A stretch of DNA of 24,601 bases, taken from Amphimedon queenslandica. Taxonomy: Eukaryota > Porifera > Demospongiae > Haplosclerida > Niphatidae. The number at the start of each line of letters is the position of its first letter. Position 1 is the stretch's first letter. The stretch lies in contig NW_003546668.1 in the NCBI RefSeq assembly GCF_000090795.2, positions 1-24,601 of the forward strand, given 5' to 3'. The position numbers were made by a program, and so were the translations under genes. Below, piece after piece: positions 1-12,014 of this stretch. The notes beneath the pieces were generated by a model. The model made no database searches and was not told the origin of the DNA. It was given only the letters and a program-made list of their open reading frames with translations.

Positions 1-587
1 AAAATGGGCGTGTCCGTTAGATGGACTGTTCACTTTCAAAGCTTATTACTGTCAGAAAGAAAGTGGAAGGATCTTTTTAGTTTGGCGTGCTGATAGGCAT
101 AATATCGAAGTATAACATTCATACTAATTTGTAGCTATTCTCATCAGGCTTAGCATTTTACGACCTGGTGTTCGATTTTTGATCTTTGTAGCCGGAAATT
201 GATGCTTTCGGACGGTGTTGTCTTCTTTGCATTATTTTTATAAAACGCAAGCAATTGGTTTGGTTTCTTGTTTGCAAGTAAGAAAGAGGTGGTACTATCT
301 ATTATAACTGAGAAAAGATCTTATAGTAGAATATTTATCGAGATATGTTCGTCCGACTTCAAATGTGTCTGGAAATTGCTTCCTTACTCTAGGCGTTTCC
401 AGAGCTATCAATGGCGGCTGTGTTAGTCACATCTTTTGAGAACAGACGAGTATGTCTACCTAGTTGCTTTTCCATTCTAGTGCGTGACTTAAAATGAATT
501 GGTTGCTAATGGTAAGGATTTTTATACTTTTTGTGTATCCTAGCTACAAGAAATGCATCTAATCTGATTGGACGCATGGTAGAACAC
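1..587. other. intergenic, no gene recognised
   Basis: I see no convincing coding exon here. The only notable ATG opens a 28-codon plus-strand frame at about 412 that starts Met-Ala-Ala-Val and ends in TGA. It has no clear splice donor or similarity to the receptor family. The stretch lies downstream of gene A, whose transcription runs towards it, so part may be 3' flanking sequence. Confidence 0.5.
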
Positions 588-688
588 GGTTATACACCTC
601 GGTCTCGGTTTCTATGGCATTTATTGACCTCGGGACTGCGTCCCTCGGTCAATAAATCCCATAGAAACCTCGACCTCGGTGTATAACC
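588..688. repeat. foldback MITE-like hairpin
   Basis: Two arms of about 48 bp (588-635 and 641-688) are near-perfect inverted repeats around a 5-bp centre. Both outer ends read GGTTATACACC when taken inward. The arms differ mainly where CCTCGG meets its own complement. There is no coding capacity, which is typical of a non-autonomous foldback element. It sits 24 bp past the stop of gene A and carries a minus-strand AATAAA (620-625) that could serve as a polyadenylation signal for that gene. I see no clear target-site duplication. Confidence 0.75.
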
Positions 689-711
689 TATACTTTAACT
701 ACCCCGCTATG

Positions 712-2718
<2,007 letters not shown>

Positions 2719-3682
2719 TTTTACCTCTGACAATACTGTTATGATAACATGCTTTTCAGATGAACACAGTATATAGCTATAGTGAATCAATGTGTGATTT
2801 TGATTATACTGATTATCTGAGTGATTGTTATCTGAATGTTCCTTTTCAATAACAACTTATACACACTATACACAAAGTCATAATTCATGATTGGCCAATA
2901 ATAATGTATAAGTTAGTAGATCTATTCAGCTCACTATCTGAGATTGTAATCACTACTACAACTAACAAAATTTACTGATGAAAAAGAGAACTCCTCGCTT
3001 TGTCACTACTAGTGTCATGATTTCTAGTGATTGAAATAGGCCTAGTACAAGAATAGGAATATTTAGTAGTGTTTAATATTATGTACTCTTGATTACACTT
3101 ATAATTCTATTATAAAATTTTGGACAAATTTTAAAAAATTTTTATATTTGTTTATAGAAACAAAATTAATATAAATAGAATTACTAAAGCATAAAAATAA
3201 AATCAATTGACATGTCAAAATGAATTTTAATCCTTTGTTCAATCATTTGTGCATACATGTTTTACATAAATTTGTTTAATCAGCCAATTTTTAAAAACAA
3301 CGGCTAGACTATGCTTTCCAAGAATCGGAAAAATCAAAAATGCACATTTAGAAATTGAGCCAATTCTGAGCTTAAATTTTCAAGTTACAGCCATTTTTAA
3401 AAAATGAGCCAATTTCTGAAAATTTCCTGTACTATAGCCCATGGTTTTTTCCAAAAAATGGCTCCAAAATCACCCCCAATTTTTATTACATTTTATTACT
3501 GGAATAAAAAATAGCTAAAACAATTACACTGGACATAAACAATGAAACATTATACAATATATGAGAAGTATAAATAAATACACAATCACATGACATGTTA
3601 CAACATAAAATTATCAGCAATATATAAAAATGTAGCAGTAAGGCAGTAACACAAATATTACAATAAATTTTATTAAGCTTAA
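2719..3682. other. intergenic: gene A 5' flank and repeat sequence
   Basis: No exon is recognised. The part next to gene A should hold its promoter. The motif run around 2740-2770 (ATAACATGCTTTTCAGATGAA) resembles the sequence at the same distance upstream of gene X (about 17163-17185), so these two signal-peptide-sharing genes also share 5' flank. From about 3290 to 3500 the sequence is a copy of the dispersed repeat described below, containing AAAAAATGGCTCCAAAATCA. Confidence 0.55.
3290..3500. repeat. copy of dispersed ~180-bp AT-rich repeat
   Basis: This copy carries the blocks GAGCCAATTTCTGAAAATTT, CCTGTACTATAGCCCATGG and AAAAAATGGCTCCAAAATCA. Closely matching blocks recur at about 4378-4430 and 4500-4640, so the detached tail exons at 3683-4222 are flanked on both sides by direct copies. 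Limits are approximate because the element has no clear ends. Confidence 0.6.
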
Positions 3683-4222
3683 TTAATTCTGGTCGCATCT
3701 TTCATCAGTTCCAACTGCAAAATAAACAACTATTTTCATTATAAATATACATCAAGTAATATTAATATGCTTACGTTGGTCAGTAGGAGTTACAGCAGTA
3801 GGTGTAGTAGGACAAGGGCCCTCTAGTATTTTCTATTAACAAACAACAATTAATAATTGAACAATAATTATCATTAACTTACCTGACGTGGATACTCTTG
3901 GGAAAATTGTCTTTGTAAAGCAGCAGTGGGCAGGACAAGGAGATTCTTATCACTTTTATTAGTACCAGCAGAAATACCAGCGATAGTGATCTTCTCTGGC
4001 TCTGACTCAAATGGCACATCAGATGGATTGTGTGTAGACTGAACTGGTTGAACTACTTGGGGAACAGTACTGTCAGTACATGAATGTAGAGAATGCTGAG
4101 AACTATTGACCACCAGATCAGTTATAGTATGTCCAATTTCCTCCCTGTTTTCATGCAAGTAACTGGTTTCAGTGTGGTGCTCTGATGAAGGCAACAAAGC
4201 AGCAGTTTCTGATGCAGTAGTA
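3683..4222 (-). CDS. detached cytoplasmic-tail exons (orphan tail T1)
   Basis: Three minus-strand exons read as the end of a receptor-like cytoplasmic region: 3883-4222 (113 full codons, donor gtaagt), 3775-3832 (donor gtaagc) and 3683-3714 ending in TAA. Phases agree internally (0, then 1). The residues are Ser/Thr/Glu/Gln-rich with no membrane segment, including SSEHHTETSYLHEN and AALQRQFSQEYPRQ. The first acceptor would need phase 2, though an alternative CAG a few codons in gives phase 1. No upstream exon of matching phase is visible before gene B's stop at 6012. It may be an alternative 3' end for gene B or the remains of a lost receptor copy. I do not recognise a specific family. Confidence 0.55.
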
Positions 4223-4769
4223 CTAGAAATACAAATACAAATAGTTTGATAACTATCGCAATATGATGAATTGTTTATTTTATAGCAAAAATTAACATAC
4301 ACACTATAAACTGTGCTTGTAATTTTAAAATAATATTTACCTCTAGCCCATTTCAGAAAAATACCCAAGGCTATTATAATGGTTTTTTTTAAAAACGGCT
4401 CCAAAATCACCCCAAATTTTTATTACATTTTCTGATACATATTGATGTACTTATGCTGTGTAGAAAGTTTGAGCAGGCTCCAAGATCAACTTTTCAAGTT
4501 ACAGCCATTTTAAAAAACAGGCCAATTCTGAAACTTTCCCTGTGCTATATATAGCCCATCATTTTTCCAAAAAATGGCTCCAAAACCACCCCCAATTTTT
4601 ATTAAATTTTCTAATACATATTGACATACCTCCCTCCCTCTTTCTTTCTCCTTCAATAGCTGAGACTGCAGCATCAGAGAAGTTCAAACATGCTGACGTG
4701 TTACTCCAAACATTTAAGGAACCAGTTTCAAAACTCATTCCTCATATTTATCTCCTGTTCACTCCACAG
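4223..4769. repeat. dispersed ~180-bp repeat, about two copies
   Basis: From about 4340 to 4640 the sequence repeats itself with a period near 180 bp. GGCTCCAAAATCACCCC at about 4398 and GGCTCCAAAACCACCCCC at about 4576 are equivalent points. The repeat matches the copy at 3290-3500. The last part (4621-4659) is a plus-strand pyrimidine tract ending in AG. It is followed by an open stretch 4660-4697 that could be an upstream exon of the plus-strand tail, but its phase does not fit the next exon, so I do not call it. Confidence 0.55.
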
Positions 4770-4954
4770 CCCCTCCTCCTGAACCAATGTATGATAACAT
4801 TGAAGAGAAGAGAAAAGTCCATGCTGTTAATATACAAGTATTACCACAGATACAACCTTGCCCAGCTTATGCAGTACCCCCGGCAGTACCACCAGGACTA
4901 CACAGGCCCCTTGCTGTCAATGTACAGGATCAGCAATACATTGAGTTTGACTGA
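4770..4954 (+). CDS. plus-strand terminal exon of a receptor-like tail
   Basis: This is the only likely coding exon on the plus strand. It follows a good acceptor (CTCCTGTTCACTCCACAG), is read in phase 1 and ends in TGA at 4952-4954. It encodes about 61 residues of a proline- and tyrosine-rich cytoplasmic-type end. Motifs are PPPEPMYDNIEEK, PCPAYAVPPAVPPG and a C-terminal QQYIEFD. The tyrosines could be SH2-type docking sites and the prolines SH3-type sites (inference from motif style). No upstream plus-strand exons are convincing, so this is probably an inverted, detached tail fragment or the 3' end of a decayed gene. A longer frame over the same bases gives unlikely low-complexity peptide. 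Confidence 0.55.
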
Positions 4955-6011
4955 CTGTTAGTGAGTGTGTGTTTGTATGTGTGTACTGATAGTTTGGTTA
5001 TTATTGTTGTTATTATTATTATTGTTGTTATTATTATTATTGTTGTTGTTGTTGTTGTTTTTTATTGTTGTGTTATTTTTAGTGATATAATCACTATTTC
5101 CTAACTAATTTAAGCCATTCTGACATTCAATGATGATACATGTACTTATGTTGTACAATGTACATGTATCAAGTTCCACGAAATTTTTAAAGATGCTCCA
5201 AAATTGGACTTTGTTGAGCCAAATTTTGCTAAAAAAAGACTAGGAGAGAATTTTTAATTAAAAAAATTTTTCCTGATACATATACATGTTCTTATGTGTT
5301 TTTCAAGTTTGCATGAGTTAATTCTGATCATATTTGAGTTTTTTTACAAAATTTTAAAGTTGCATGCTCCAAAATCAGGCTGAAGTGGATTCTTAATTGC
5401 AGTCTGATCGTTCCGAGCCAGTTCAGTTGATGAACACCTTTTTGATTATGATTTGCTAAAAATTTTGACAATCAATCTATTTGACTAAGATGAATTGGGA
5501 TCGTGTGGTATACATATTCTATCAGCTGGTTTGAGGTATGATATTGCTGCGGTTGTTGCAGACGACAACTTTTGAATCAAATCAAAATAATAAGTAAAAG
5601 CAAATTAAGTAGATAATATTAATAAGATCATGATAAAAACATATCAAATGTAATAGAAACATCAAATGAGGATGAGATATTGAACAAACCATTGGAAATC
5701 ATATAAATGGGCACTCTTACACCACTTAAAAGAAGAATTATAAATGCTAACAAATATAAGGTAAACAAATAGCAAGGACAGCATGTACAAAGTACCATGA
5801 CTTTTACCAATCAGACAGATGCAACAACAACTGTGGATCTTTCATAGATTAATGCATCATTGAAATCTTTGAAAGAGATGCAACACAGTGTACAATTAAG
5901 TAGACTTTGTTTTAGATAAAAAAACTGCTGCATTGCTAGTGGGCTGGGTTGAATATGCGTTAACCACACCTCTCTAATACAAATAATCATAAAAACAAGC
6001 ATGCATTATTA
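4955..6011. other. intergenic with microsatellite and repeat copy
   Basis: A plus-strand TTATTG/TTG trinucleotide tract spans roughly 4997-5060. A copy of the dispersed ~180-bp repeat follows at about 5165-5400, with ACTAGGAGAGAATTTTT, GATACATATACATGTTCTTATG and TTTTTCAAGTTTG. From 5400 to 6011 I see no exon. Short open frames at 5628-6002 on the minus strand have no splice context or domain content. Confidence 0.5.
4997..5060. repeat. (TTA/TTG)n trinucleotide microsatellite
   Basis: The run is made of TTATTATTG and TTG units without other bases. It lies just beyond the stop of the plus-strand tail exon and has no coding role. Confidence 0.85.
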
Positions 6012-9000
6012 TTATGAAATAACCTTGCTAATATCTCCAGCAACATTATCATATTCAACACATTCAGCAGGTGGTGGTACATCAGCAGTATCACTCCTCC
6101 CACCAATATCAGTAGCAGTACTGCTATTAACAGTAACAGTAGGACCAGTATTGAAACTGAATGTGCTTTTATGTTGTATCAATGGAGTAGCACTATTTGG
6201 AGGTGAACCATTAGAGCAATAGCCTGATGATGAATTGTTTTGAATTTGTCCCTAAAAAGTAATACATTTTAGTATCTTACAATTTTATACATACATGTAC
6301 ATGTAGTCATGCATATGTAATTGAAAATATGATTAAAAATTTTTTTTTTTTAGAAAAAATTGACCCAATTGCTAATTACAGCACTACATATATGTAGCCT
6401 AGGACATTAATTATCTTGCTCATATCTCCAACAACAAGATCGGTATCAGTAATTCTACCAACAACAGAATATGTAGCAGTAATAGCATTAGCATCATGAT
6501 TAGCATCTGTATCAGTAGTATCAGTCCTTCTATCAATAGCAGCATAAGTAGCAGTGTTGCTACTAACAGTAACATGATGATCATTATCATTGATGATCAC
6601 AATCTTTTTTGAGTTTTCCCCTCAAAACAAATTAAATAATGTAGGTCACATTATAGTTTTAAGGTGGATTTACAATATGACACTAGTCCTGACGTTACGT
6701 TGATGCAGGAGTTGAATCTGGTTCAACTCCTGCGTGAAGCATGCATGAAATGGTCAAATTGCCTACGCTTTTGATTAAAAATTGACGTTATGTTGGCCTA
6801 GAGTCATATTGTAAATCCACCTTTATGTATGTAAGCACAGGTCGTGAATCTCATTACATACAGAATGCACAGATTATTTATAGTGTGGGAGAGTACAATG
6901 CAGCTATCATAATTTATAGTGCATGAGTATAATCATTGTAGAGATAGGAAAATAAGTACACAATGACAGCTCTGCATATTTCATACAGTAAACTGAATTT
7001 AGTAAGTAATTACTTTTTAATCATCCCTACTAACATTATGAACCAACAGTATAATTGTTATTAAAAAACAAGCCTGTACAGTACATAATAGTACAAAGCA
7101 GTGTTGTAGTAAATTATGGCTTCCCTATAGTACAAATAATAGGATTATATAAAACAATGAGAGAATTATTTTATTGAACATGGTGTGTCTATAATAGACA
7201 CAATCGTTACATAATCACATTTTAATTAAGTAATTATACTTATTTCATTAAAGGTTTGAGTCTACCATAATAACACAATAAATGTAGAAAGCTACAGAGC
7301 AAAGCATCACTACACGCAGTATTTTAGTATTAAACAACATAATGTTATTATGGCCTCATTATAGTAAAATATAGTATACTAGTATTACCTCTTGTGGAGA
7401 TGTAGTAGTGACATGGGAATTATTGTCTTGAACAGATTGTCCCTATAATAAACAATAGAACAAGATGTTAACAGCATTGAGACCATTATAAAGTATATTG
7501 CATCATTGTAACATACATTCCTTATAGCTAGTAATTCATTAGCAGGAACATGATAAGGATCCACTATATTCCCGTGTACTGGTTCACTTGTTGGAACTTT
7601 AGATCCTTCATCTTTTGACACATCAATAGTTACTGGTCCATTAGGATCATGTATCTCATAATGACTCATCTCTGCTTGTGGTTGATGACAGGCAGCAATT
7701 TCTACATAATAATAATATCTATAGTCATAATAACATGTACATATGCTGTACCTGAAGTCAAAATAACCCCTTCCTTTTTAGTTTGTCTCTTACACATCAG
7801 TGACTATGCTACCACTATGACTATTACTACTATCATCAATAAACCAGCACCAATCAATCCATAAAGAATGGAGTTACTGCCAGTTTCAGAACCTATTGTT
7901 TTATAAAAGTAATTGCATTTGCAATAATGCATTATTTATTATAGCATTATTGTATTCATACTATTCGGTGGGCTATCAGTTCCTTCAATGATATCAGTTG
8001 GAGTTAGAGTTGGTAATTGAGATGTAGGAGCCTCATTTATAGTAGAATATAATGAACTAATGAAATTACTGGTGCCACCTAAGAATAAAAATTAATAACA
8101 ATTGTATTAATTAACTTAATTTACTAATAGAAGGTTTAGCAGGAGCAATAGTCACGTTAACTTGTTTAGGTTGTACACAAGTCCATGGAGCAATACTTCC
8201 ATCATCATTTACATCATGTGCTGTTACATTATATACTCCACTGGTTGATAATGTTACCAGTGCACTATTATCTGATCCAGTTATATTAAAGTGTTCATTT
8301 CTTCCATTACTAGTATCAGTAAATATCACATGACATCCATCAGCAGTTGATCCTGATACAAACACACACTGTACACTAACTGATCCATTCCCTTCAGTAG
8401 ATACTAGCAGATCTTGTACATTATATGTAGCTTAAGGTAAGACAATTAAAACACATAAGTTGCAGTAATTAAACATTAAAACTTACAAAATGGAATTTTA
8501 ACAGTATTTTCATAAGTTTCTATATAAGCAGTATAAGCTGTACAGGGTCTTAATCCAGTCATTTTGTATGAAAACATCTCTTCTTTGTCATCTGCTTGGA
8601 CAGTTTGAGTGTTTTGTTTTATTCCTTCATCAGGATCAACTCTACCAACTATCATATACTTACACAATTGAGTACTGTGTATCTAATAAAATAACATTAA
8701 CAAAGTTATAAGTAATAATTCTTACTGAGATATTGAAATTAGCAACAAATGTCTGGCTTGAATCGTCAAAAGTCAATGTGATATTGTCATAATTAATAGT
8801 ATGATCTAAATGATTGAAACAGTTAATAATAATAATTTTTATTTTATATTACTTCCAGTGATATTAAAACTATGTTCCCTCCTTTGTGATACATATTGTC
8901 CAATAGATGCAGTAATACTGACAGTAACATTAGTACAAGGTAATCCAGTAGTATTCAACCATACACTAGTATCAGTAGTGCTGATATAACTGATACCATT

Positions 9001-9614
9001 CACTAGTACATTATATGTAGTGATAGTTCCTTGTGGTATATCATCAGAATAGAAAGAAGGAGGAGACCATGACAAAGAATGATTATCAATAGACCATTGT
9101 ATGTCTTCAACTGGTGATATTCCTAATAGATGATTAATATACACGTATTATTATACTAATCAAAATGTATGTACTAACCTCTTATTGTTAGTGTACTAGT
9201 GTTAGAGAACACTTGTTCATAAGGTGGGTATGATACTATGAAACAACCAATCCCAATCCCATCATTAACAGGTAACCCACTGATAGTAAGTACTGAAGAC
9301 ATGACACCAGCTTCATTATTAGTAGTAATGACAGATATATCTCTTTGTTGTTTAATAGACTCTGACAGTGGAGCACTGTGTACTATCCAATTCAGTTCAT
9401 TGCCAGTTCCTTCACAAGTAAAATTTGCTGTTTCATAAATAGGAACAGTAACAGAAGTAGGACCAACTGTTATATCTAGAAGAACACGAGGTCAGTTATT
9501 GTAGAGTCATTACTTACTAGCACCATATGCTCCCTTTGGGATGCTCACACATAGAAGTAATACAATTTGTACAATTTGAACCAATACCAGCTCGAACATC
9601 AGCGAAGTACCCAT
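6012..9614 (-). CDS. receptor gene B: Ig + FN3 repeats, TM, long tail, with in-frame stop
   Basis: Receptor copy of about 660 codons if read through. Exons: 9518-9614 (signal peptide, [14 protein letters not shown]), 9179-9475 (Ig), 8853-9122 (FN3), 8726-8805 plus 8487-8682 (second FN3, B/X version with [13 protein letters not shown]), 8125-8430 (third domain), 7962-8078 (Ser/Thr stalk), 7752-7892 (TM), 7517-7701, 7389-7442 and 6012-6251. Phases are consistent throughout. In the TM exon a TAG (7804-7806) falls at codon 484, just after VIVIVVA; gene D has a Leu codon at the matching place. The message would therefore give a receptor without cytoplasmic tail, yet the tail exons downstream remain open. 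The last exon corresponds to D exons 11 and 12 joined (shared GSPPNS). It could be a recent nonsense allele, a sequencing error, a tailless decoy or an early pseudogene. Confidence 0.75.
6376..6603 (-). CDS. duplicate of gene B terminal tail exon
   Basis: The open frame resembles the second half of gene B's last exon: [16 protein letters not shown] matches [15 protein letters not shown] and [10 protein letters not shown] matches [10 protein letters not shown]. It could be joined in phase 0 to the exon at 7389-7442 through a weak, purine-rich AG acceptor, giving a different end that stops at 6376-6378. The place where gene D has a donor (ATTAATAAGgtaat) reads AGCAAGataat here and AGCAAGgttat in the 6012-6251 exon, so the ancestral donor is absent or weakened in both copies. 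It is an alternative last exon or a decayed duplicate. Confidence 0.45.
   Translation of the reverse strand: MVIINDNDHHVTVSSNTATYAAIDRRTDTTDTDANHDANAITATYSVVGRITDTDLVVGDMSKIINVLGYIYVVL
6661..6823. mobile_element. MITE with perfect 21-bp terminal inverted repeats
   Basis: The ends AAGGTGGATTTACAATATGAC and its exact complement bound a 163-bp element without coding capacity, inside the last intron of gene B. A TTA flanks both sides if the element is taken to begin at AGGTGG, suggesting a 3-bp target duplication. It contains an internal hairpin at 6705-6733 (12-bp arms, GCAGGAGTTGAA). The termini do not tell me the superfamily. Confidence 0.85.
6824..7388. other. remainder of gene B last intron
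   Basis: No exon is visible. Stretches near 6940-6990 (GAGATAGGAAAATAAGTACACAATG) match the intron of gene D near 20863-20890, showing that the two tails descend from a common duplicated segment. Confidence 0.5.
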
Positions 9615-9993
9615 GATAAATTTGTTAGAAGGACACAATTTACACAAGCATCACGTGATGATATGATGCCAGCCCCTCCCTGGCCCTGGCCTAGCTAGTC
9701 ATGCATGCAGTGCACAGCATGCAAGCAGCCCTAGTGGATGTTTAGCTTTAAACTCACGTTACTCACCTGCAGTCATAGAAGTCTGGGGCCCCTACAATCA
9801 TAGCAAAACCTATAGACATCTAATTTGCTTTGCTTGCTATTCTAGTGGGAAAAGATTTTGTCACCTCCTTGTACTATTAAAAAACTTCTTACACCTTCTA
9901 ATGGGACAAGTCACAAGTATAGTACTATGATCTATGATGCTAACTACACTACAATCATAGATTATGCATGTATGTATCTTATGATCTATGCTA
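9615..9993. promoter_or_regulatory. gene B upstream region / gene C 3' flank
   Basis: This 379-bp spacer separates the start of B from the stop of C. A 12-bp perfect palindrome, CATCACGTGATG (9649-9660), contains the E-box CACGTG 38 bp upstream of the B start codon. Around 9665-9740 the sequence turns GC-richer (CCAGCCCCTCCCTGGCCCTGG), unlike the AT-rich surroundings. A core promoter is likely here but its start site cannot be placed. Confidence 0.35.
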
Positions 9994-12014
9994 TTAAAAA
10001 ACATGTTCGTAATCATGATCACGCACTGTTACTGTCTCATAAGCTGGATTAACATCTGTGTTCAATACTTGTGTTGACTGTCTAGTTGTTTGTTGAACTG
10101 AAATGAGTAGAGATTATGTCAATTATGTACAGTCATGATGGCTTACTTTGTCCATATGCTGGATTATTTACTGTAATCTCAACAGAACCAGTATCTATGT
10201 TGAAAAGTTATAGTTTTTTGCTGAACAAACTAATAGAAGCAGCTATACCTTCTTTCCTTTTTCTCAGGACACACCAGATACTAATAGTGACTATTACAAT
10301 CAGCAGTATATTTACAAATACTGTACCAACTACAGTACATGCTAGCACTGTAGCAGATACTACTAGAGGTGGATCTGCACTGTCAACAGTATGATAAGGA
10401 GAAAAAGTCACTGAAATATAAATAATTTTAAAATTATAGCAATGGCAAAATATACCTTGAGAATGTTCAATTTCACTAGATAACATACCTATATGTCTTA
10501 TGTGAATTACTACATTAAATGTTCATTGATACTTACCAGTGTAACTCCTGCTATAGACGATAGAAGGAATAGCAATAGAAGGAATAGCAATAGAAGGAAT
10601 AGCAATGTCTACATATTTAGGTTGTACACAAGTCCATGGAACAATACTTCCATCATCATTTACATCATGTGCTGTTACATTATATACTCCACTGGTTGAT
10701 AATGTTACTAGTGCACTATTGCCTGATCCAGTATATTAAAGTGTCATTCNNNNNNNNNNGATACAAACACACACTGTACACTAACTGATCCATTCCCTTC
10801 AGTAGATACTAGCACATCTTGTACATTGTATGTAGCTTAAGGTAGAGTGAACAAAATTAGAACAATAAACAATATAGCTTACAGATAGTCACATTATTTT
10901 GATCTTCAGTAATCCCAAATAAGGAATTGATTATAATAATTTGAACAACATATGTCTTGCATGGTTTTAATCCAGTCATTGTGTATGATACTATTTGATG
11001 TGCACTAACACTATTAGTATTAACGGCATGGTACATGACTCCTTCATCAGGATATAAATTACCATATATTGTAAAACTACAGAATTGTATTGAACTGTTT
11101 ACCTGTAATTACATTGACAAATGATAAAATATATGCATTACAATTATCATTACCAAGTTTATAAAATCAAGAAAAAACAAGCCACTTGTTTTGTTATATA
11201 TCAGAGTGTAATTCAATATACTGATAGTGTAACCTATGAATAGGCATAAGTAAAGTAATTAATAATTAAGCTTTCTACACTCACTGCTGGTGTTGTTAAA
11301 AATATATTCACTCCCTTGTGATACATATTGTCCAATAGATGCAGTAATACTGACAGCAACATTAGTACAAGGTAATCCAGTAGTATTCAACCATGCACTA
11401 GTATCAGTGGTATTGATATAACTGATACCATTCACTAGTACATTATATGTAGGGACAGTTCCTTGTGGTATATCATCAGAATAGAAAGGAGGAGGAGACC
11501 ATGACAAGGACTGATCATCGTTAGACCATTGTATGTCTTCAACTGGTGATATTCCTAATAGATGATTAATATACACGTATTATTATACTAATCAAAATGT
11601 ATGTACTAACCTCTTATTGTTAGTATACTAGTGTTAGAGAACACTTGTTCATAAGGTGGGTATGATATTATGTAACAGCCAATCCCAATCCCATCATTAA
11701 CAGGTAACCCAGTGATATTAAGTATTGATGATAAGTTACTACCTTCATTAGTAGTAATGACAGATATATCTCTTTGTTGTTTAATAGACTCTGACAGTGG
11801 AGCACTGTGTACTATCCAATTCAGTTCATTGCCAGTTCCTTCACAAGTAAAACTTGCTGTCTCATAAATAGGAACAGTAACAGAGGTAGGACCAACTGTT
11901 AGAACTAGAAGAAACAATGAAGTACATTCGTGGCACATTATTACCAGCTCCATCCACTGATAGGATCAACAAGAACAAGACAGTGAGACACAGGCCTAGT
12001 CCATTCTTAATCAT
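9994..12014 (-). CDS. receptor gene C: Ig + FN3 repeats, TM, twin-NPAY tail
   Basis: Closest to gene A in plan, about 541 aa if the gap is filled. Exons: 11945-12014 (signal peptide, [15 protein letters not shown]), 11611-11904 (Ig), 11285-11554 (FN3), 11154-11233 plus 10883-11102 (second FN3, A/C/D version), 10537-10835 (third domain, broken by Ns), 10456-10488, 10249-10410 (TM, Cys-rich start [12 protein letters not shown], then RKRKE), 10147-10194 (NNPAYGQ) and 9994-10097 (NPAYETV, C-terminal DYEHVF). Phases agree at every intact junction. The third-domain exon contains 10 Ns, and single bases appear lost beside the gap compared with B, so the frame there is not readable. Its end carries three in-frame 15-bp repeats. 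Function beyond cell-surface recognition or adhesion cannot be assigned. Confidence 0.8.
10559..10605. repeat. 15-bp in-frame minisatellite x3
   Basis: AGAAGGAATAGCAAT is repeated three times on the plus strand. In gene C it encodes three IAIPS units just after the third domain, in the extracellular stalk. Genes A and E carry a single version (IIPSIVYSS and [10 protein letters not shown]), so the number of units varies between copies. Confidence 0.9.
10750..10759. other. assembly gap (10 N)
   Basis: Ten Ns lie inside the third-domain exon of gene C. By comparison with genes B and D about 54 bp should sit between the flanking bases, so the gap is longer than drawn. Single-base losses on its left side (AGTATATT for AGTTATATT, GTGTCATT for GTGTTCATT) suggest low-quality read ends rather than real frameshifts. 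Confidence 0.9.

Noticed and set aside
412..498. Plus-strand short frame beginning Met-Ala-Ala-Val
   Set aside because: Only 28 codons, no clear donor, and nothing recognisable downstream before the MITE.
3486..3698. Minus-strand open frame of 70 codons
   Set aside because: Low-complexity hydrophobic reading of AT-rich repeat. Its end only overlaps the orphan tail terminal exon in another frame.
4660..4697. Possible upstream exon of the plus-strand tail
   Set aside because: The acceptor is strong, but the only visible donor gives phase 0 while the next exon needs phase 1.
6001..6222. Plus-strand open frame of 73 codons
   Set aside because: Antisense to gene B's last exon, which has splice context and similarity to gene D.
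10116..10394. Plus-strand open frame of 92 codons
   Set aside because: Antisense to the TM and NPAY exons of gene C. The equivalent frame at 24223-24411 is antisense to gene E.
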